This document shows, piece by piece, positions 8,481-17,611 of a stretch of 64,000 bases of DNA. Position 1 is the first letter of the stretch; every line of letters starts with the position of its first letter. Source of the stretch: Microbacterium sp. VKM Ac-2870 (GTDB taxonomy: Bacteria; Actinomycetota; Actinomycetes; Actinomycetales; Microbacteriaceae). Under the pieces are notes generated by a model. It did not search any database and was not told where the DNA came from. It saw nothing but the letters and a program-made list of their open reading frames with translations. Position numbers and translations under genes: made by a program. The stretch covers positions 248,461 through 312,460 of the forward strand of contig NZ_JADKSH010000001.1 in NCBI RefSeq assembly GCF_015350795.1, given 5' to 3'.

Positions 8481-11027
8481 TCAGTTCGCGGCGTCGCGCT
8501 CCTGCACTGCGAGCGCGCGCTCGACACCGGCCAGGTTCTCGTTCACCAGACGCCGCAGGGCGGCGGGCGCCTCGATGTTCGCCGCGAGCCACGCGCGGGT
8601 GGCATCGCGCAGTTCCGTCGACGCGAGCGGTGCGGGGTAGAGCCCGGTGATCAGGTAGTTCGCGATCTGATACGTGCGCGACTCCCAGATCGGCAGCAGC
8701 ATGTCGAAGTACGGAGCGACGAATGCCTCCAGCGCCTCGGTGCCTGCGGGGTGCACGAATCCGAGGGCAGCCGAACGCACCACGGTGTTGGGCAGGTCGG
8801 CGCTGTCGATCAGCGAGGCCCACGCGATCCGCTTCGCGTCGACGGTCGGCAAGGCCGCCTTCGCTTGGGCGGCGAACTCGCCGCCCTTGGCCGTGTTGTC
8901 GGCCGCGAGAGCCGCATCGATGTCGGCGGCGGTGACGATGCCGCCCGCGGCCAGAGACACGAGGAGCGCCCACGACAGGTCGGCGTCGATGTCCAACCCT
9001 GCAAGCGCCACGGTTCCGTCCCGGAGCGCGCGCACCTGTGCCCAGTGGGCGCCGGTGGAAGCCGCACTCGCGAATGCCGTCACGAACTGCAGCTGGCTGT
9101 CGCTGCCGGGCTCGGCGGCCGCAGCGAGTTCCCAGAGCGCGTCGGCGACGCGCGTGCGCGCCGCGTCCCGGGTCTCCGACGCAACGTAGGCGTTCGCCGC
9201 GAGCTGAAGTTGGGCGAGCGTGGTGCGCACCGTCGTCGATTCGGTCTCCGCGCCGATGTTTCGCAAGACGAGATCGATGTAGTCGGATGCCGAGGCCTCG
9301 GCATCGCGCGTCTGGTCCCACGCCGCACCCCACACGAGCGACCTCGCGAGTGGGTCGCTGATCCGCGCCAGGTGGTCGATCGCCGTCTTCAGCGAGCGCG
9401 CGTCGAGACGGATCTTCGCGTAGGCCAGATCATCGTCGTTGAGCAGGATGAGATCGGGCTGACGCTGACCGACGAGCTCGGGTACCTCGGTGAGGTCGCC
9501 GTCGACATCGAGCTCCACGTGGTGCGTGCGCACCAGCGCGTCGCCGTTGAGCGAGTAGAAGCCGACGCCCAGACGGTGCGGGCGGATCGTGGGGTAGTCG
9601 GCCGGTGCCGTCTGCACGATGGCGAAACGCGCGATGATGCCATCGTCGGCAACCCGCAGCTCAGGCGACAGCGTGTTGACGCCCGCGGTCTCGAGCCACT
9701 TCTTCGACCACCCCGACAGGTCACGACCACTTGTGGCTTCGAGCTCGACCAACAGGTCGGACAGTTCGGTGTTGCCGAAGGCGTGCTTCTGGAAGTACTG
9801 GCCGACTCCCGCGAAGAAGGCGTCGATCCCGACCCACGCGGCCAACTGCTTGAGCACCGAGCCGCCCTTGGCGTACGTGATGCCATCGAAGTTGACCTGC
9901 ACGTCGTCGAGGTCGTTGATGGTGGCGACAACCGGGTGCGTGGAAGGCAGCTGGTCCTGTCGATACGCCCACGTCTTCTCCATCGCGTTGAAGGTCGTCC
10001 ACGCTTCGGTCCACTCGGTGGCCTCGGCGGTCGCGATCGTGGACGCCCACTCGGCGAACGACTCGTTCAGCCAGAGGTCGTTCCACCACTTCATGGTCAC
10101 GAGGTCGCCGAACCACATGTGTGCGAGCTCGTGCAGGATCGTGACGACGCGGCGCTCCTTGACGGCGTCCGTCACCTTGCTGCGGAACACATAGGTCTCC
10201 GTGAAGGTGACCGCACCGGCGTTCTCCATGGCACCGGCGTTGAACTCCGGCACGAAGAGCTGGTCGTACTTGGCGAAGGGGTAAGGAACTCCGAACTTCT
10301 CCTCGTAGTACGCGAAGCCCTCGCGGGTCTTGTCGAAGATGTAGTCCGCATCGAGATGCTGCCACAGGCTCTTTCGGCCGTAGACACCGAGCGGGATGAT
10401 CGCACCGGAGGCGCTCGTCAGCTCGCTGAACGTCGCCTCGTACGGGCCCGCAATGATGGCGGTGATGTACGACGAAATCCGCGGAGTGGGCTCGAACGCC
10501 CAGATCGCCGAACCCTCGTCGCCCGCGACGGGCTCGGGGGTCGGGGAGTTCGACACGACCTTCCACGCCGACGGGGCGGTCACCGTGAAGCGGAAGGTCG
10601 CCTTGAGGTCGGGCTGCTCGAACACCGCGAAGACCCGGCGGGAGTCAGGCACCTCGAACTGCGAGTACAGGTACACCTCGCCGTCGACGGGATCGACGAA
10701 GCGGTGAAGCCCCTCTCCCGTGTTGGTGTACAGGCAGTCAGCGTCGACGATCAGCTCGTTCTCAGCGCGAAGGTCGTGCAGCGAGATGCGCGCGTCGGCA
10801 AAAGACGCGGGCTCGACGGCCACGCCGTTGAGCGTGATCTCGCGGATGTCGCGGGCGATCAGGTCGATGAAGGTCGATGCGCCTTCGATGGCCGTGAAGC
10901 GCACCACGGTGCGCGAGCCGAACACCTCCGAACCGCGGGTCAGATCGAGCGCGACGTCATACGACTGCGTGTCCACGATCGCGCGGCGCTCCTGCGCCTC
11001 GATGCGGGTGAGGTTCTCTCCAGGCAC
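8481..11027 (-). CDS. pepN: Aminopeptidase N (M1 metallopeptidase)
   Basis: 848 residues from GTG 11027. The exopeptidase motif GAMEN (NAGAMENAGAVTF), the zinc site HELAHMWFGDLVT with the downstream Glu in NESFAEW, and a C-terminal ERAP1-like helical domain are present; length is normal for the actinobacterial family. It removes N-terminal residues from peptides in the cytoplasm. The start VPGENLTRIEAQER matches the usual family N-terminus and is preceded by GGGAG at 7 nt. The open frame extends to 11096, but the extra 23 residues look non-coding. Its own -10 lies in the sulP stop codon, giving an untranslated leader of about 65 nt. Confidence 0.95.
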   Translation of the reverse strand: MPGENLTRIEAQERRAIVDTQSYDVALDLTRGSEVFGSRTVVRFTAIEGASTFIDLIARDIREITLNGVAVEPASFADARISLHDLRAENELIVDADCLYTNTGEGLHRFVDPVDGEVYLYSQFEVPDSRRVFAVFEQPDLKATFRFTVTAPSAWKVVSNSPTPEPVAGDEGSAIWAFEPTPRISSYITAIIAGPYEATFSELTSASGAIIPLGVYGRKSLWQHLDADYIFDKTREGFAYYEEKFGVPYPFAKYDQLFVPEFNAGAMENAGAVTFTETYVFRSKVTDAVKERRVVTILHELAHMWFGDLVTMKWWNDLWLNESFAEWASTIATAEATEWTEAWTTFNAMEKTWAYRQDQLPSTHPVVATINDLDDVQVNFDGITYAKGGSVLKQLAAWVGIDAFFAGVGQYFQKHAFGNTELSDLLVELEATSGRDLSGWSKKWLETAGVNTLSPELRVADDGIIARFAIVQTAPADYPTIRPHRLGVGFYSLNGDALVRTHHVELDVDGDLTEVPELVGQRQPDLILLNDDDLAYAKIRLDARSLKTAIDHLARISDPLARSLVWGAAWDQTRDAEASASDYIDLVLRNIGAETESTTVRTTLAQLQLAANAYVASETRDAARTRVADALWELAAAAEPGSDSQLQFVTAFASAASTGAHWAQVRALRDGTVALAGLDIDADLSWALLVSLAAGGIVTAADIDAALAADNTAKGGEFAAQAKAALPTVDAKRIAWASLIDSADLPNTVVRSAALGFVHPAGTEALEAFVAPYFDMLLPIWESRTYQIANYLITGLYPAPLASTELRDATRAWLAANIEAPAALRRLVNENLAGVERALAVQERDAAN

Positions 11028-11098
11028 TGCGGTACTCCCATGGGTGAGGGGTGTGGTCTGAACCATCCGGCACTGCTGGCGCCGACGGCAACCCACAT

Positions 11099-11104
11099 AG
11101 CCTA
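11099..11104 (-). promoter_or_regulatory. -10 hexamer of pepN, overlapping the sulP stop codon
   Basis: TAGGCT on the minus strand. Its first three bases (11104-11102) are the TAG stop of the SulP gene. The predicted start site lies about 65 nt before the pepN GTG. Confidence 0.5.
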
Positions 11105-12748
11105 CGCGGTCGCCGATTCGCGACGCACGTGACTGCGGGCGTGCGCGATCGCGGCGGGCAGCTCGACGAACAGGTGATTGTGATGACGAAGGGCATCGAG
11201 CACCCCGACGGTGCGGAACAGTCCTGCGTGCCGTGGCTGCACGCCCTTGATCAGTACGGTGATTCCGCGTCGTTCGAGCGACTGCACCACCTCGCCCAGC
11301 ATGTGTGCACCCGTCGCGTCGACCAGCTCGAGCTGGCTCATCCGCATGATCACCACCGATACGTCGCGGATGGCGTCGACCTCGGCGAAGATGCGGTCGG
11401 CCGAGGTGAAAGACAGAGGTCCGTCGAAGCGGAGGATCGCGATGCGCTCATCGCCTGGTTGAGAGTGTCCCCGTAGTTCCTCACGGCGCACGCGCGACGC
11501 ACGTGACATGCCGCGCAACGCGAAGAAGCCGGCGAAGGCCACGCCGATGATGACCGCCACGATGAGATCGAACGACACGGTGATGACGGCCGTCGCGATG
11601 AACGCCGCAGCATCCGCCCGCGTCGATCGGACGATGGCGCGCACCGTGTCGGCATGCACCATGCGGACGGCGGTCACCATCAGCACGCCGGCGAGCGCGG
11701 CGAGCGGAATCTGTCCGACGGGTCCGGCGACCACCAGCACGACGCCCAGCAGCACGAGGGAATGCGTGACTGCGGCGAGTCGGCTGCGGCCGCCCGCGCG
11801 GACGTTGACTGCGGTGCGCGCGATGGCGCCGGTGGCGGGCATTCCGCCGAAGAGCGACGAGCCGATCGACGCCAAACCCTGCCCGACCAGCTCTCGGTCG
11901 GGGTCATACGGGCCCGTGTCGCCGAGGCTCGCCGCAACCCGCGCCGAGAGCAGCGACTCGATCGCCGCCAGGGCTGCGACGGTCGCGGCGGGCGCGGCGA
12001 GTTGGCCGAGCGTGGCGAGATCGATCGCAGGAAGTGCGGGCGCCGGCAGGGAGGCGGGAAGAGCGCCGATGCGCGCGAGGGGTGCAGCGACGGCCAGTGA
12101 AACGGCGGCCACCACGACGATACCGACGAGCGAGCCGGGGATCGCACGGTGCAGACGCGGGGCGCCGAGCATGCAGATCGCCACCACCGCAACGGCGCCG
12201 AGGGCCCAGACGGCGTATCCCGCATCGAGCCGAGTGAATGACTGCACGGCGGCGACGACGGCATTCGAGCTGTGCTCGTTCGCCGCGGCGGTATACGGCG
12301 ACACCAGTGACGGCACCTGCTGGGCGAAGATGATGACCGCGATGCCGAGGGTGAAGCCCTCGATGACGGGCCACGGAATGAACGACACCGCGCGACCGAG
12401 GCGCAAGGCCCCCGCCGCGAGCACGAAGACCCCCGCGAGCAGGCTCACCACGGCCACGGCCGCCGGGCCGTGTACGGCGACGATGGGAACGAGAACGACC
12501 ACCATGGCTCCGGTCGGACCGGACACCTGCACATTCGATCCGCCGAAGACGGCGGCGACGATCCCGGCGATCACTGCGGTGACCAGCCCGGCTTCGGCGC
12601 TGAGCCCCGAACTCACCCCGAAACCGAGCGCCAGCGGCAGCGCGACGATGCCCACGGTGACACCGGCGATCAGATCTCCGCGCCATGTCCGCCGCATCAG
12701 CGCATAGTCGCTACCCGTCGGCAGCAGCCCGCGAAACCCCCTGCTCAC
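11102..12748 (-). CDS. SulP-family anion transporter with STAS domain
   Basis: 548 residues. About 10-12 hydrophobic helices cover residues 25-420, with SulP signatures (GLVTAVIAGIVAAVFGGSNVQ near the second/third helix and GMPATGAIARTAVNVRAGGRS), followed by a cytoplasmic STAS domain (about 440-535) containing VDATGAHMLGEVV. SulP proteins move sulfate, bicarbonate or dicarboxylates across the membrane; the ion cannot be assigned. The gene overlaps the ArsR-family regulator upstream by 4 nt, so the regulator probably controls its own operon with this transporter. The nearby gamma-carbonic anhydrase is at most a weak hint of bicarbonate use. Confidence 0.93.
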   Translation of the reverse strand: MSRGFRGLLPTGSDYALMRRTWRGDLIAGVTVGIVALPLALGFGVSSGLSAEAGLVTAVIAGIVAAVFGGSNVQVSGPTGAMVVVLVPIVAVHGPAAVAVVSLLAGVFVLAAGALRLGRAVSFIPWPVIEGFTLGIAVIIFAQQVPSLVSPYTAAANEHSSNAVVAAVQSFTRLDAGYAVWALGAVAVVAICMLGAPRLHRAIPGSLVGIVVVAAVSLAVAAPLARIGALPASLPAPALPAIDLATLGQLAAPAATVAALAAIESLLSARVAASLGDTGPYDPDRELVGQGLASIGSSLFGGMPATGAIARTAVNVRAGGRSRLAAVTHSLVLLGVVLVVAGPVGQIPLAALAGVLMVTAVRMVHADTVRAIVRSTRADAAAFIATAVITVSFDLIVAVIIGVAFAGFFALRGMSRASRVRREELRGHSQPGDERIAILRFDGPLSFTSADRIFAEVDAIRDVSVVIMRMSQLELVDATGAHMLGEVVQSLERRGITVLIKGVQPRHAGLFRTVGVLDALRHHNHLFVELPAAIAHARSHVRRESATA

Positions 12749-13119
12749 GGCCGCACCGTTGAGACGGTGATCGCCGGCAGTGCCTGGGCATCCATCAGAA
12801 GATCGCCATCGGCGCTCAGGATGCCGAGCAGAAGCTCCCGCGCGGCGGTGAGGAGGTTCGCAACGAGGGGATCGGAGAGGCGATAGAACACGTGGCTGGC
12901 GCGGCGCTCGGACTCGACCAGCCGGTGCCGTCGCAGTACCGACAAATGCTGCGAAAGGTGCGACGCCTCCAATCCCGTCTCACGCTGGAGGTCAGCGACG
13001 CTCAGCTCGGAATCAGCCGCGAGCAGCTCGAGGATTCGGATCCGCAGGGGATGGGCAAGCCCCTTGAACAGGTTTGCTTTGACTTCGTACAAGGGCTTCT
13101 GCGTGGCTGTCAATGGCAT
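12745..13119 (-). CDS. ArsR/SmtB-family transcriptional regulator
   Basis: 124 residues with a winged helix-turn-helix: FKGLAHPLRIRILELLA, then the recognition region LEASHLSQHLSVLRRHRLVE and the wing SERRASHVFYRLSDP. No clustered Cys or His typical of arsenic or zinc sensors is visible, so the effector is unknown. It overlaps sulP by ATGA. A short dyad covers its start codon and -10 region, suggesting autorepression. The family call is firm; the SulP regulatory link is inference from coupling. Confidence 0.92.
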   Translation of the reverse strand: MPLTATQKPLYEVKANLFKGLAHPLRIRILELLAADSELSVADLQRETGLEASHLSQHLSVLRRHRLVESERRASHVFYRLSDPLVANLLTAARELLLGILSADGDLLMDAQALPAITVSTVRP

Positions 13120-13133
13120 GATGAAGTCATCAT
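13118..13133 (-). promoter_or_regulatory. Putative ArsR operator and -10 region
   Basis: ATGATGA and TCATCAT (7-bp arms, 2-nt spacer) form a dyad overlapping the ATG of the arsR-like gene and a good -10 hexamer TATGAT (13134-13129, minus strand). This is the position expected for autorepression. The spacing implies a leader of only about 3 nt. Confidence 0.5.
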
Positions 13134-13165
13134 ATCAACCTCGCCCGCGCTGCCGACGGCATCCC

Positions 13166-13171
13166 TAGGAT
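13166..13171 (+). promoter_or_regulatory. -10 hexamer of rpiB
   Basis: TAGGAT lies 7 nt before ATG 13179. The bases AGGA within it could also serve as a weak ribosome site on a longer transcript. Confidence 0.45.
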
Positions 13172-13178
13172 GGTCAGC

Positions 13179-13721
13179 ATGCGCATCCACATCGCGACCG
13201 ATCACGCCGGACTCGAGTTCTCTACGCAGTTGCAGCATCACCTGGCGGAGCAGGGACACGACGTCGTGGACCACGGGCCCGTCGAGTACGACGCCCTGGA
13301 TGACTACCCTGCGTTCTGCATCCGCGCAGCCCAGGCCGTGGTGCGCGACCAATCCGCGGGTATCGAGACGCTCGGCGTCGTGTTCGGCGGCTCCGGCAAC
13401 GGCGAGCAGATTGCCGCGAACAAGGTTCGCGGTGTGCGCGCCGCCCTCGTGTGGAGCATCGCCACCGCCGAACTCGCGCGCGAGCACAACGACGCGAACG
13501 TCATCTCGATCGGTGCGCGCCAGCACACCGTCGATGAGGCGATCGCCTTCATCGATCGCTTCATCGCCACGCCCTTCTCCGGCGAGGAGCGCCACGCCCG
13601 CCGCATCGCTCAGCTGGCGGCGTTTGAGAACGACGGCTCGCTGCTGCCCGACCCCCGCACGGTCGCATCGCCCGCCGTGGGCGGCGAGTCCGCCGACGCG
13701 ATGGATCCCGAAGCCGGCTGA
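13179..13721 (+). CDS. rpiB: Ribose-5-phosphate isomerase B
   Basis: 180 residues beginning MRIHIATDHAGLEFS, the standard RpiB start. It interconverts ribose 5-phosphate and ribulose 5-phosphate in the pentose phosphate pathway. The loop GVVFGGSGNGEQIAANKVRG lacks the catalytic Cys of E. coli RpiB and has the Glu of the mycobacterial type, known to act as general base. An ATG three codons upstream (13170) is less likely because the -10 hexamer overlaps it. The C-terminus overlaps the glycosylase ATG by 1 nt (TGATG). Confidence 0.95.
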   Translation: MRIHIATDHAGLEFSTQLQHHLAEQGHDVVDHGPVEYDALDDYPAFCIRAAQAVVRDQSAGIETLGVVFGGSGNGEQIAANKVRGVRAALVWSIATAELAREHNDANVISIGARQHTVDEAIAFIDRFIATPFSGEERHARRIAQLAAFENDGSLLPDPRTVASPAVGGESADAMDPEAG

Positions 13722-14719
13722 TGCCTGAGGGTCATTCCGTCCATCGCATCGCACGACAGTTCGTGCGCAACATCGTCGGACGCGAGGTCGCGGCATCCAG
13801 TCCGCAAGGCCGATTCGCCGAGGGCGCTGCCGTCATCGACGGACGTGAGGCGCTGGAGGTGCGCGCCGTCGGCAAGCAGATGTTCCTCGGGTTCGACGGC
13901 GATGTGTGGCTGCGCGTGCATCTGGGCATGTATGGCGCCTGGGACTTCGCGGGAGAGATCGACGTCGACCCCACGATCGCCTCGGCGAACGGGCGGATGG
14001 GGCAGACCAACCAGCGCGGCACGGATGTCGACGCGGTCTTCGACGCCGCCGGCGAGAACTCGCTGAGCTCGATCGGGGCGCCCCGGCGCGCGCGGGTGCA
14101 CGTCCGCATGAGCGAGCAGACCCGCGGGCTGGAGTCCGCCGACGACGATCAGTGGCCGCCGCCCGTCGTCGGACAGGTACGGCTCCGATTGCTCACCTCC
14201 GTCACGGCAGCCGACTTGCGCGGGCCGACGGCGTGCGAGTTGCAGAGCCCCGACGACGTTCAGGCCACCATCGCGAAGCTCGGCCCGGATCCCCTCGTCG
14301 ACGACCTCGCCGAGGGCGAAGAGCGGTTCGTGGCCTCGGTGCGCCGCAAGCCGACGCCCATCGGGCTTCTGCTGATGGATCAGTCCGTCGTCAGCGGCAT
14401 AGGAAACGTGTACCGCGCCGAGTTGCTGTACCGGGCGCTTCTCGATCCGCACACCCCGGGCAAGCTGGTCCCGGAAGACCTCGTGCGCGAAATCTGGCGT
14501 GACTGGGCGCGACTGCTCGTCATCGGCGTCGAGACCGGCCAGATGATGACGATGGATGACCTGGATGCCGACGCCTACCGACGGGCGATGGCCAGCCGCG
14601 ACGATCGGCACTGGGTGTACCACCGCGCGGGTCTTCCGTGCCGGGTCTGCGGCACGGCGATCGTGCTGGAAGAGATGGGTGCCCGCAAGCTCTACTGGTG
14701 CCCCAACTGCCAGAAGTGA
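13721..14719 (+). CDS. nei: Fpg/Nei-family DNA glycosylase (endonuclease VIII-like)
   Basis: 332 residues starting MPEGH, the Nei form, in which the N-terminal Pro after Met removal is the catalytic nucleophile and Glu3 assists. The helix-two-turn-helix segment SGIGNVYRAELLYR and a C-terminal zinc finger (CRVC ... CPNC) are intact. It excises oxidised bases and cleaves the abasic site. It is longer than E. coli Nei (about 263), with an Asp/Glu-rich insert around residues 130-145 of unknown role. It is coupled to rpiB by a 1-nt overlap; the two are often neighbours in actinobacteria. Confidence 0.94.
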   Translation: MPEGHSVHRIARQFVRNIVGREVAASSPQGRFAEGAAVIDGREALEVRAVGKQMFLGFDGDVWLRVHLGMYGAWDFAGEIDVDPTIASANGRMGQTNQRGTDVDAVFDAAGENSLSSIGAPRRARVHVRMSEQTRGLESADDDQWPPPVVGQVRLRLLTSVTAADLRGPTACELQSPDDVQATIAKLGPDPLVDDLAEGEERFVASVRRKPTPIGLLLMDQSVVSGIGNVYRAELLYRALLDPHTPGKLVPEDLVREIWRDWARLLVIGVETGQMMTMDDLDADAYRRAMASRDDRHWVYHRAGLPCRVCGTAIVLEEMGARKLYWCPNCQK

Positions 14720-14726
14720 AAGACAG

Positions 14727-15440
14727 ATGAGACAGAACCCGAGCTTCGCCATGACCGATGTGGGAGAGCTGCGCCGCATCATCGACGAGAACCCGTGGAT
14801 GACCCTCGTCAGCCACGGCGACGACGGCCTGGTGGCATCGCACTACGCGGTTCTCCTCGAGGAGGACCGCGACGATCTCACGATCGTCGGTCACGTCGGC
14901 AAGCCCGACGACGCCATCCACGGCTTGGGAGAGCGGGAGCTGCTGGTCATCGCCCAGGGTCCGCACGGGTACGTGTCGCCGGGGTGGTACGCGCCGGGGC
15001 CGAACGTGCCGACCTGGAACTACGTCGCGGTGCATCTATCCGGCATCCCCGAGGTTCTGTCCGCCGAGGAGAACCTCAGGGTTCTCGACCGCCTCGTCGC
15101 ACGATTCGAGAGCGCCTTGCCGCACCCCCGGTTGATGTGGCAGGCGCCCAACGACGAAGAGTTCGTCCGTCGACTGGAGCGCGGCACGGTGGGCTTCCGC
15201 CTCACGCCGACGAAGGTGATGGCCAAGCGCAAGCTGAGCCAGAACAAGCCCGACGAGACCGTCGACGAGGTGATTCGCCAGTTGGCCGCCGGGCAGAGCC
15301 CCTACGCCGATCCGCGGTTGCCCGGCGAAATGCAACGCGCGCACGACGCCGTGCGCGCCGCCCGTGGTTCCCAACTCCGCCTGAACGAGCAATCCGACCC
15401 GGCCGAACCGCGTGCGGCGGCGGTGGAGGAGCAGTTGTGA
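14727..15440 (+). CDS. PaiB-like FMN-binding negative transcriptional regulator
   Basis: 237 residues, MRQNPSFAMTDVGELRRIID. It has the FMN-binding split-barrel of the PaiB/FMN_bind_2 family, with the signatures HVGKPDD, YVSPGWY and PTWNYVAVHLSG. In Bacillus the name derives from repression of sporulation and protease genes; direct DNA binding is not established for most homologues, so an oxidoreductase role is possible. The start is ATG 14727, 7 nt after the nei stop with GAAAG upstream. The end overlaps the amidohydrolase start as GTGA. Confidence 0.9.
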   Translation: MRQNPSFAMTDVGELRRIIDENPWMTLVSHGDDGLVASHYAVLLEEDRDDLTIVGHVGKPDDAIHGLGERELLVIAQGPHGYVSPGWYAPGPNVPTWNYVAVHLSGIPEVLSAEENLRVLDRLVARFESALPHPRLMWQAPNDEEFVRRLERGTVGFRLTPTKVMAKRKLSQNKPDETVDEVIRQLAAGQSPYADPRLPGEMQRAHDAVRAARGSQLRLNEQSDPAEPRAAAVEEQL

Positions 15441-16942
15441 ACGCCGGGCTGCAGCGCGGCGACGCGGTAGAGGTGATCGCGAACACACGTCTCACCGGGA
15501 TGGACCGGCTCGACCCGTTCGGCGAGGAGCCCGTCGACGTACACCTGGCGGCCGGCCGGATCATCGACATCGCTCCGGCGGGCGGGCTGCCCAGGCGCGG
15601 CGCCGTGTTCGACGCCGATGGAGGCTGGCTGATTCCGGGCCTCTGGGACCACCACGTGCACACGGTGCAGTGGGCCCTCGTCGCACAGCGCGAGCCGTTG
15701 GGAGACGTCACATCGGCAGCCGAGGCCGCGGCGCGCATGGGAGCGGCCCCTGTGCTCGCCGACGGTCGGCGCGTCGGCACCGGCTTCCGCGACGCGCTGT
15801 GGCCCGACGCGATGACGCTCGCCGTCCTGGATGCCACGACGGGCGACACGCCCACGTACCTGATCAACGCCGACGTGCACAGCGTCTGGCTCAACTCGGC
15901 AGCGCTGCATCGCGAGGGTCACCCCCTCGACGAGACCGGTGTTCTGCGCGAGGAACCGGCATTCGAGATCTCCCGCCGACTCAACGCCGCCGATCCGCTC
16001 GTCGGCGATGAGCTCGTCGGCGTGGCCCTGCAGACCGCGGCTTCCCGGGGCATCGTCGGCGTCGTCGACCTCGACATGGCCTGGAATGCTGAGGCGTGGG
16101 CGAGGCGGCTGGACGCCGGGTTCGATACGACGCGCATCCGCTTCGGCATCTATCCGCCTCAGCTCGAACGCGCGCTGGCGGAGGGGCTCGCGTCCGGCGG
16201 TGCGCTCGACGCCCGCGGCCTCGTTCGGGTCGGACCGCTGAAGGTCATCACCGACGGCTCGCTCGGCACGCGCACGGCGGCGTGTTCGCACGCGTATCCG
16301 GGAGACCCGCACAACCACGGCCTGCTGACGGTCGCGCCCGACGTGCTCGTGGAGCTCATGGTGCGGGCCACGGGCGGGGGGCTGCAGTGCGCCGTGCACG
16401 CCATCGGCGACGTCGCGAACTCGCACGCGCTGGACGCTTTCGCGAGCACGGGGGCGACGGGGACGATCGAGCATGCGCAGCTCGTCGCGCATGCCGATAT
16501 CCCGCGCTTCGGGCGTCTCGGCGTGGGCGCGAGCGTCCAGCCCGAGCACGCGATCGATGACCGCGACCTGACCGACACGATCTGGGCGACCCAGACCGGC
16601 ATCCCCTACGCGCTTCGCTCCCTCGCGACGGCGGGCGCCAACCTGCTCTTCGGCTCCGACGCCCCGGTCGCGCCGCTGGATCCCTGGGCGGCGATGGCGG
16701 CAGCCGTCTTCCGCACGCGGGACGGACGTCCGCCGTGGCGTCCGTCGGAGGGCGTGGATGCCGCGACCGCACTGGCGGCCTCTACGGAGGGCGGATCGCT
16801 GTCGGGGTCGGCGTTGTCGCCGGGTGTCGTCGCCGATCTGGTGGTCATCGATCGCGACCCGCTCTCCGTGTCAGAGAAAGAACTGCGGGCGACGGCGGCA
16901 CGCGCAACCATGATCGAAGGCCGCCTCACGCACCTCAGCTGA
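15437..16942 (+). CDS. Amidohydrolase family 3 protein (YtcJ-like)
   Basis: 501 residues. The metal-dependent TIM-barrel hydrolase signatures are present: LIPGLWDHHVH near residues 65-75, KVITDGSLGTRTA in mid-protein, HAIGDVAN, and the late LFGSDAPVAPLDP. A beta-sandwich composite domain is formed by both ends (VDVHLAAGRIIDIAP and VADLVVIDRDPL). The family hydrolyses C-N bonds of cyclic amides and related compounds; the substrate is unknown. GTG 15437 is preceded by GGAGGAG and overlaps the paiB-like stop, so it is the last gene of the rpiB-nei-paiB run. Confidence 0.9.
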   Translation: MNAGLQRGDAVEVIANTRLTGMDRLDPFGEEPVDVHLAAGRIIDIAPAGGLPRRGAVFDADGGWLIPGLWDHHVHTVQWALVAQREPLGDVTSAAEAAARMGAAPVLADGRRVGTGFRDALWPDAMTLAVLDATTGDTPTYLINADVHSVWLNSAALHREGHPLDETGVLREEPAFEISRRLNAADPLVGDELVGVALQTAASRGIVGVVDLDMAWNAEAWARRLDAGFDTTRIRFGIYPPQLERALAEGLASGGALDARGLVRVGPLKVITDGSLGTRTAACSHAYPGDPHNHGLLTVAPDVLVELMVRATGGGLQCAVHAIGDVANSHALDAFASTGATGTIEHAQLVAHADIPRFGRLGVGASVQPEHAIDDRDLTDTIWATQTGIPYALRSLATAGANLLFGSDAPVAPLDPWAAMAAAVFRTRDGRPPWRPSEGVDAATALAASTEGGSLSGSALSPGVVADLVVIDRDPLSVSEKELRATAARATMIEGRLTHLS

Positions 16943-16955
16943 GTGCGCGGGAACG

Positions 16956-16990
16956 AAGGAAGCCCCGGGCCTCTCGCCCGGGGCTTCCTT
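16956..16990. terminator. Bidirectional terminator
   Basis: 15-bp perfect arms (16956-16970 and 16976-16990) with a CTCTC loop, between the convergent amidohydrolase and dps genes. A-rich 5' and T-containing 3' flanks fit termination in both directions. Confidence 0.85.
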
Positions 16991-17006
16991 GTATCTGTGC
17001 TGACGC

Positions 17007-17492
17007 TTACGCGGCGAGGTGAGCCGAGAGGAACCAGCGGTCCTTCTCGAGGCCGGCCTTGATCGAGATCGCGACGTCCTGGCTGGTCAGGTCGGTCTCG
17101 TCGAGGCCGTCGATGGCTGCCTGGACGTCGGAGATGACGGCATCCATGTCGGAGATGATCGCGACGATCTCGTCCTGCCACTGCGCGAAGCCGGCGGGAA
17201 CGGAGGTGGCACCCGTCTTCTCGGCGACGGTCGACACGCGGGCGTCGAGGGGAAGACCGAGGGCGACGATGCGCTCGGCGGCGAGGTCGGCGAATCCCTG
17301 AGCGTTGCTGACGACCTGGTCGAGCAGCTCGTGAATGGCGATGAAGTTGGCGCCACGCACGTTCCAGTGCGCCTGCTTGCCGTTGACAGCGAGGGCCTGC
17401 AGTCCGAGCACGACGGGCGTCAGGAACTGGGCGGTGCCGGCAGCCGCCTCGGGGCCGGCAGCGGTCATGGAAATGTTCTGCGTCTTGGTCAT
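17007..17492 (-). CDS. dps: Dps family ferritin-like DNA-protection protein
   Basis: 161 residues forming a four-helix ferritin fold. The inter-subunit ferroxidase motif HWNVRGANFIAIHELLDQ (about residues 42-59) supplies the iron ligands, with further acidic residues in FADLAAERI. Dps dodecamers oxidise and store iron using H2O2 and protect DNA in starvation. The N-terminus is short with few Lys, so DNA binding may be weak. GGAG 8 nt before ATG 17492 supports the start. The promoter is shared on the opposite side with the carbonic anhydrase-like gene. Confidence 0.95.
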   Translation of the reverse strand: MTKTQNISMTAAGPEAAAGTAQFLTPVVLGLQALAVNGKQAHWNVRGANFIAIHELLDQVVSNAQGFADLAAERIVALGLPLDARVSTVAEKTGATSVPAGFAQWQDEIVAIISDMDAVISDVQAAIDGLDETDLTSQDVAISIKAGLEKDRWFLSAHLAA

Positions 17493-17534
17493 GATCTGGT
17501 CTCCGTTCGTCGGGGGTCTCCCACGTTGATAACA

Positions 17535-17562
17535 ACGCTATCCAGCCCGCTGCATTCCGCAA
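17535..17562 (-). promoter_or_regulatory. dps promoter
   Basis: -35 TTGCGG (17562-17557) and -10 TAGCGT (17540-17535) with a 16-bp spacer, giving a leader of about 35 nt before dps. GATA and TATC arms (17528-17542) overlap the -10 and could be part of an operator. Confidence 0.5.
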
Positions 17563-17611
17563 GCAAGAGAAGGCTGGGCTTACGGACGGGCCGTGAATTT
17601 GGTAGGCCGAC

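Noticed and set aside
8418..11132. 904-aa plus-strand ORF antisense to pepN
   Set aside because: Basic, Arg/Gly/Val-rich sequence without family features; a codon-position shadow of pepN in GC-rich DNA.
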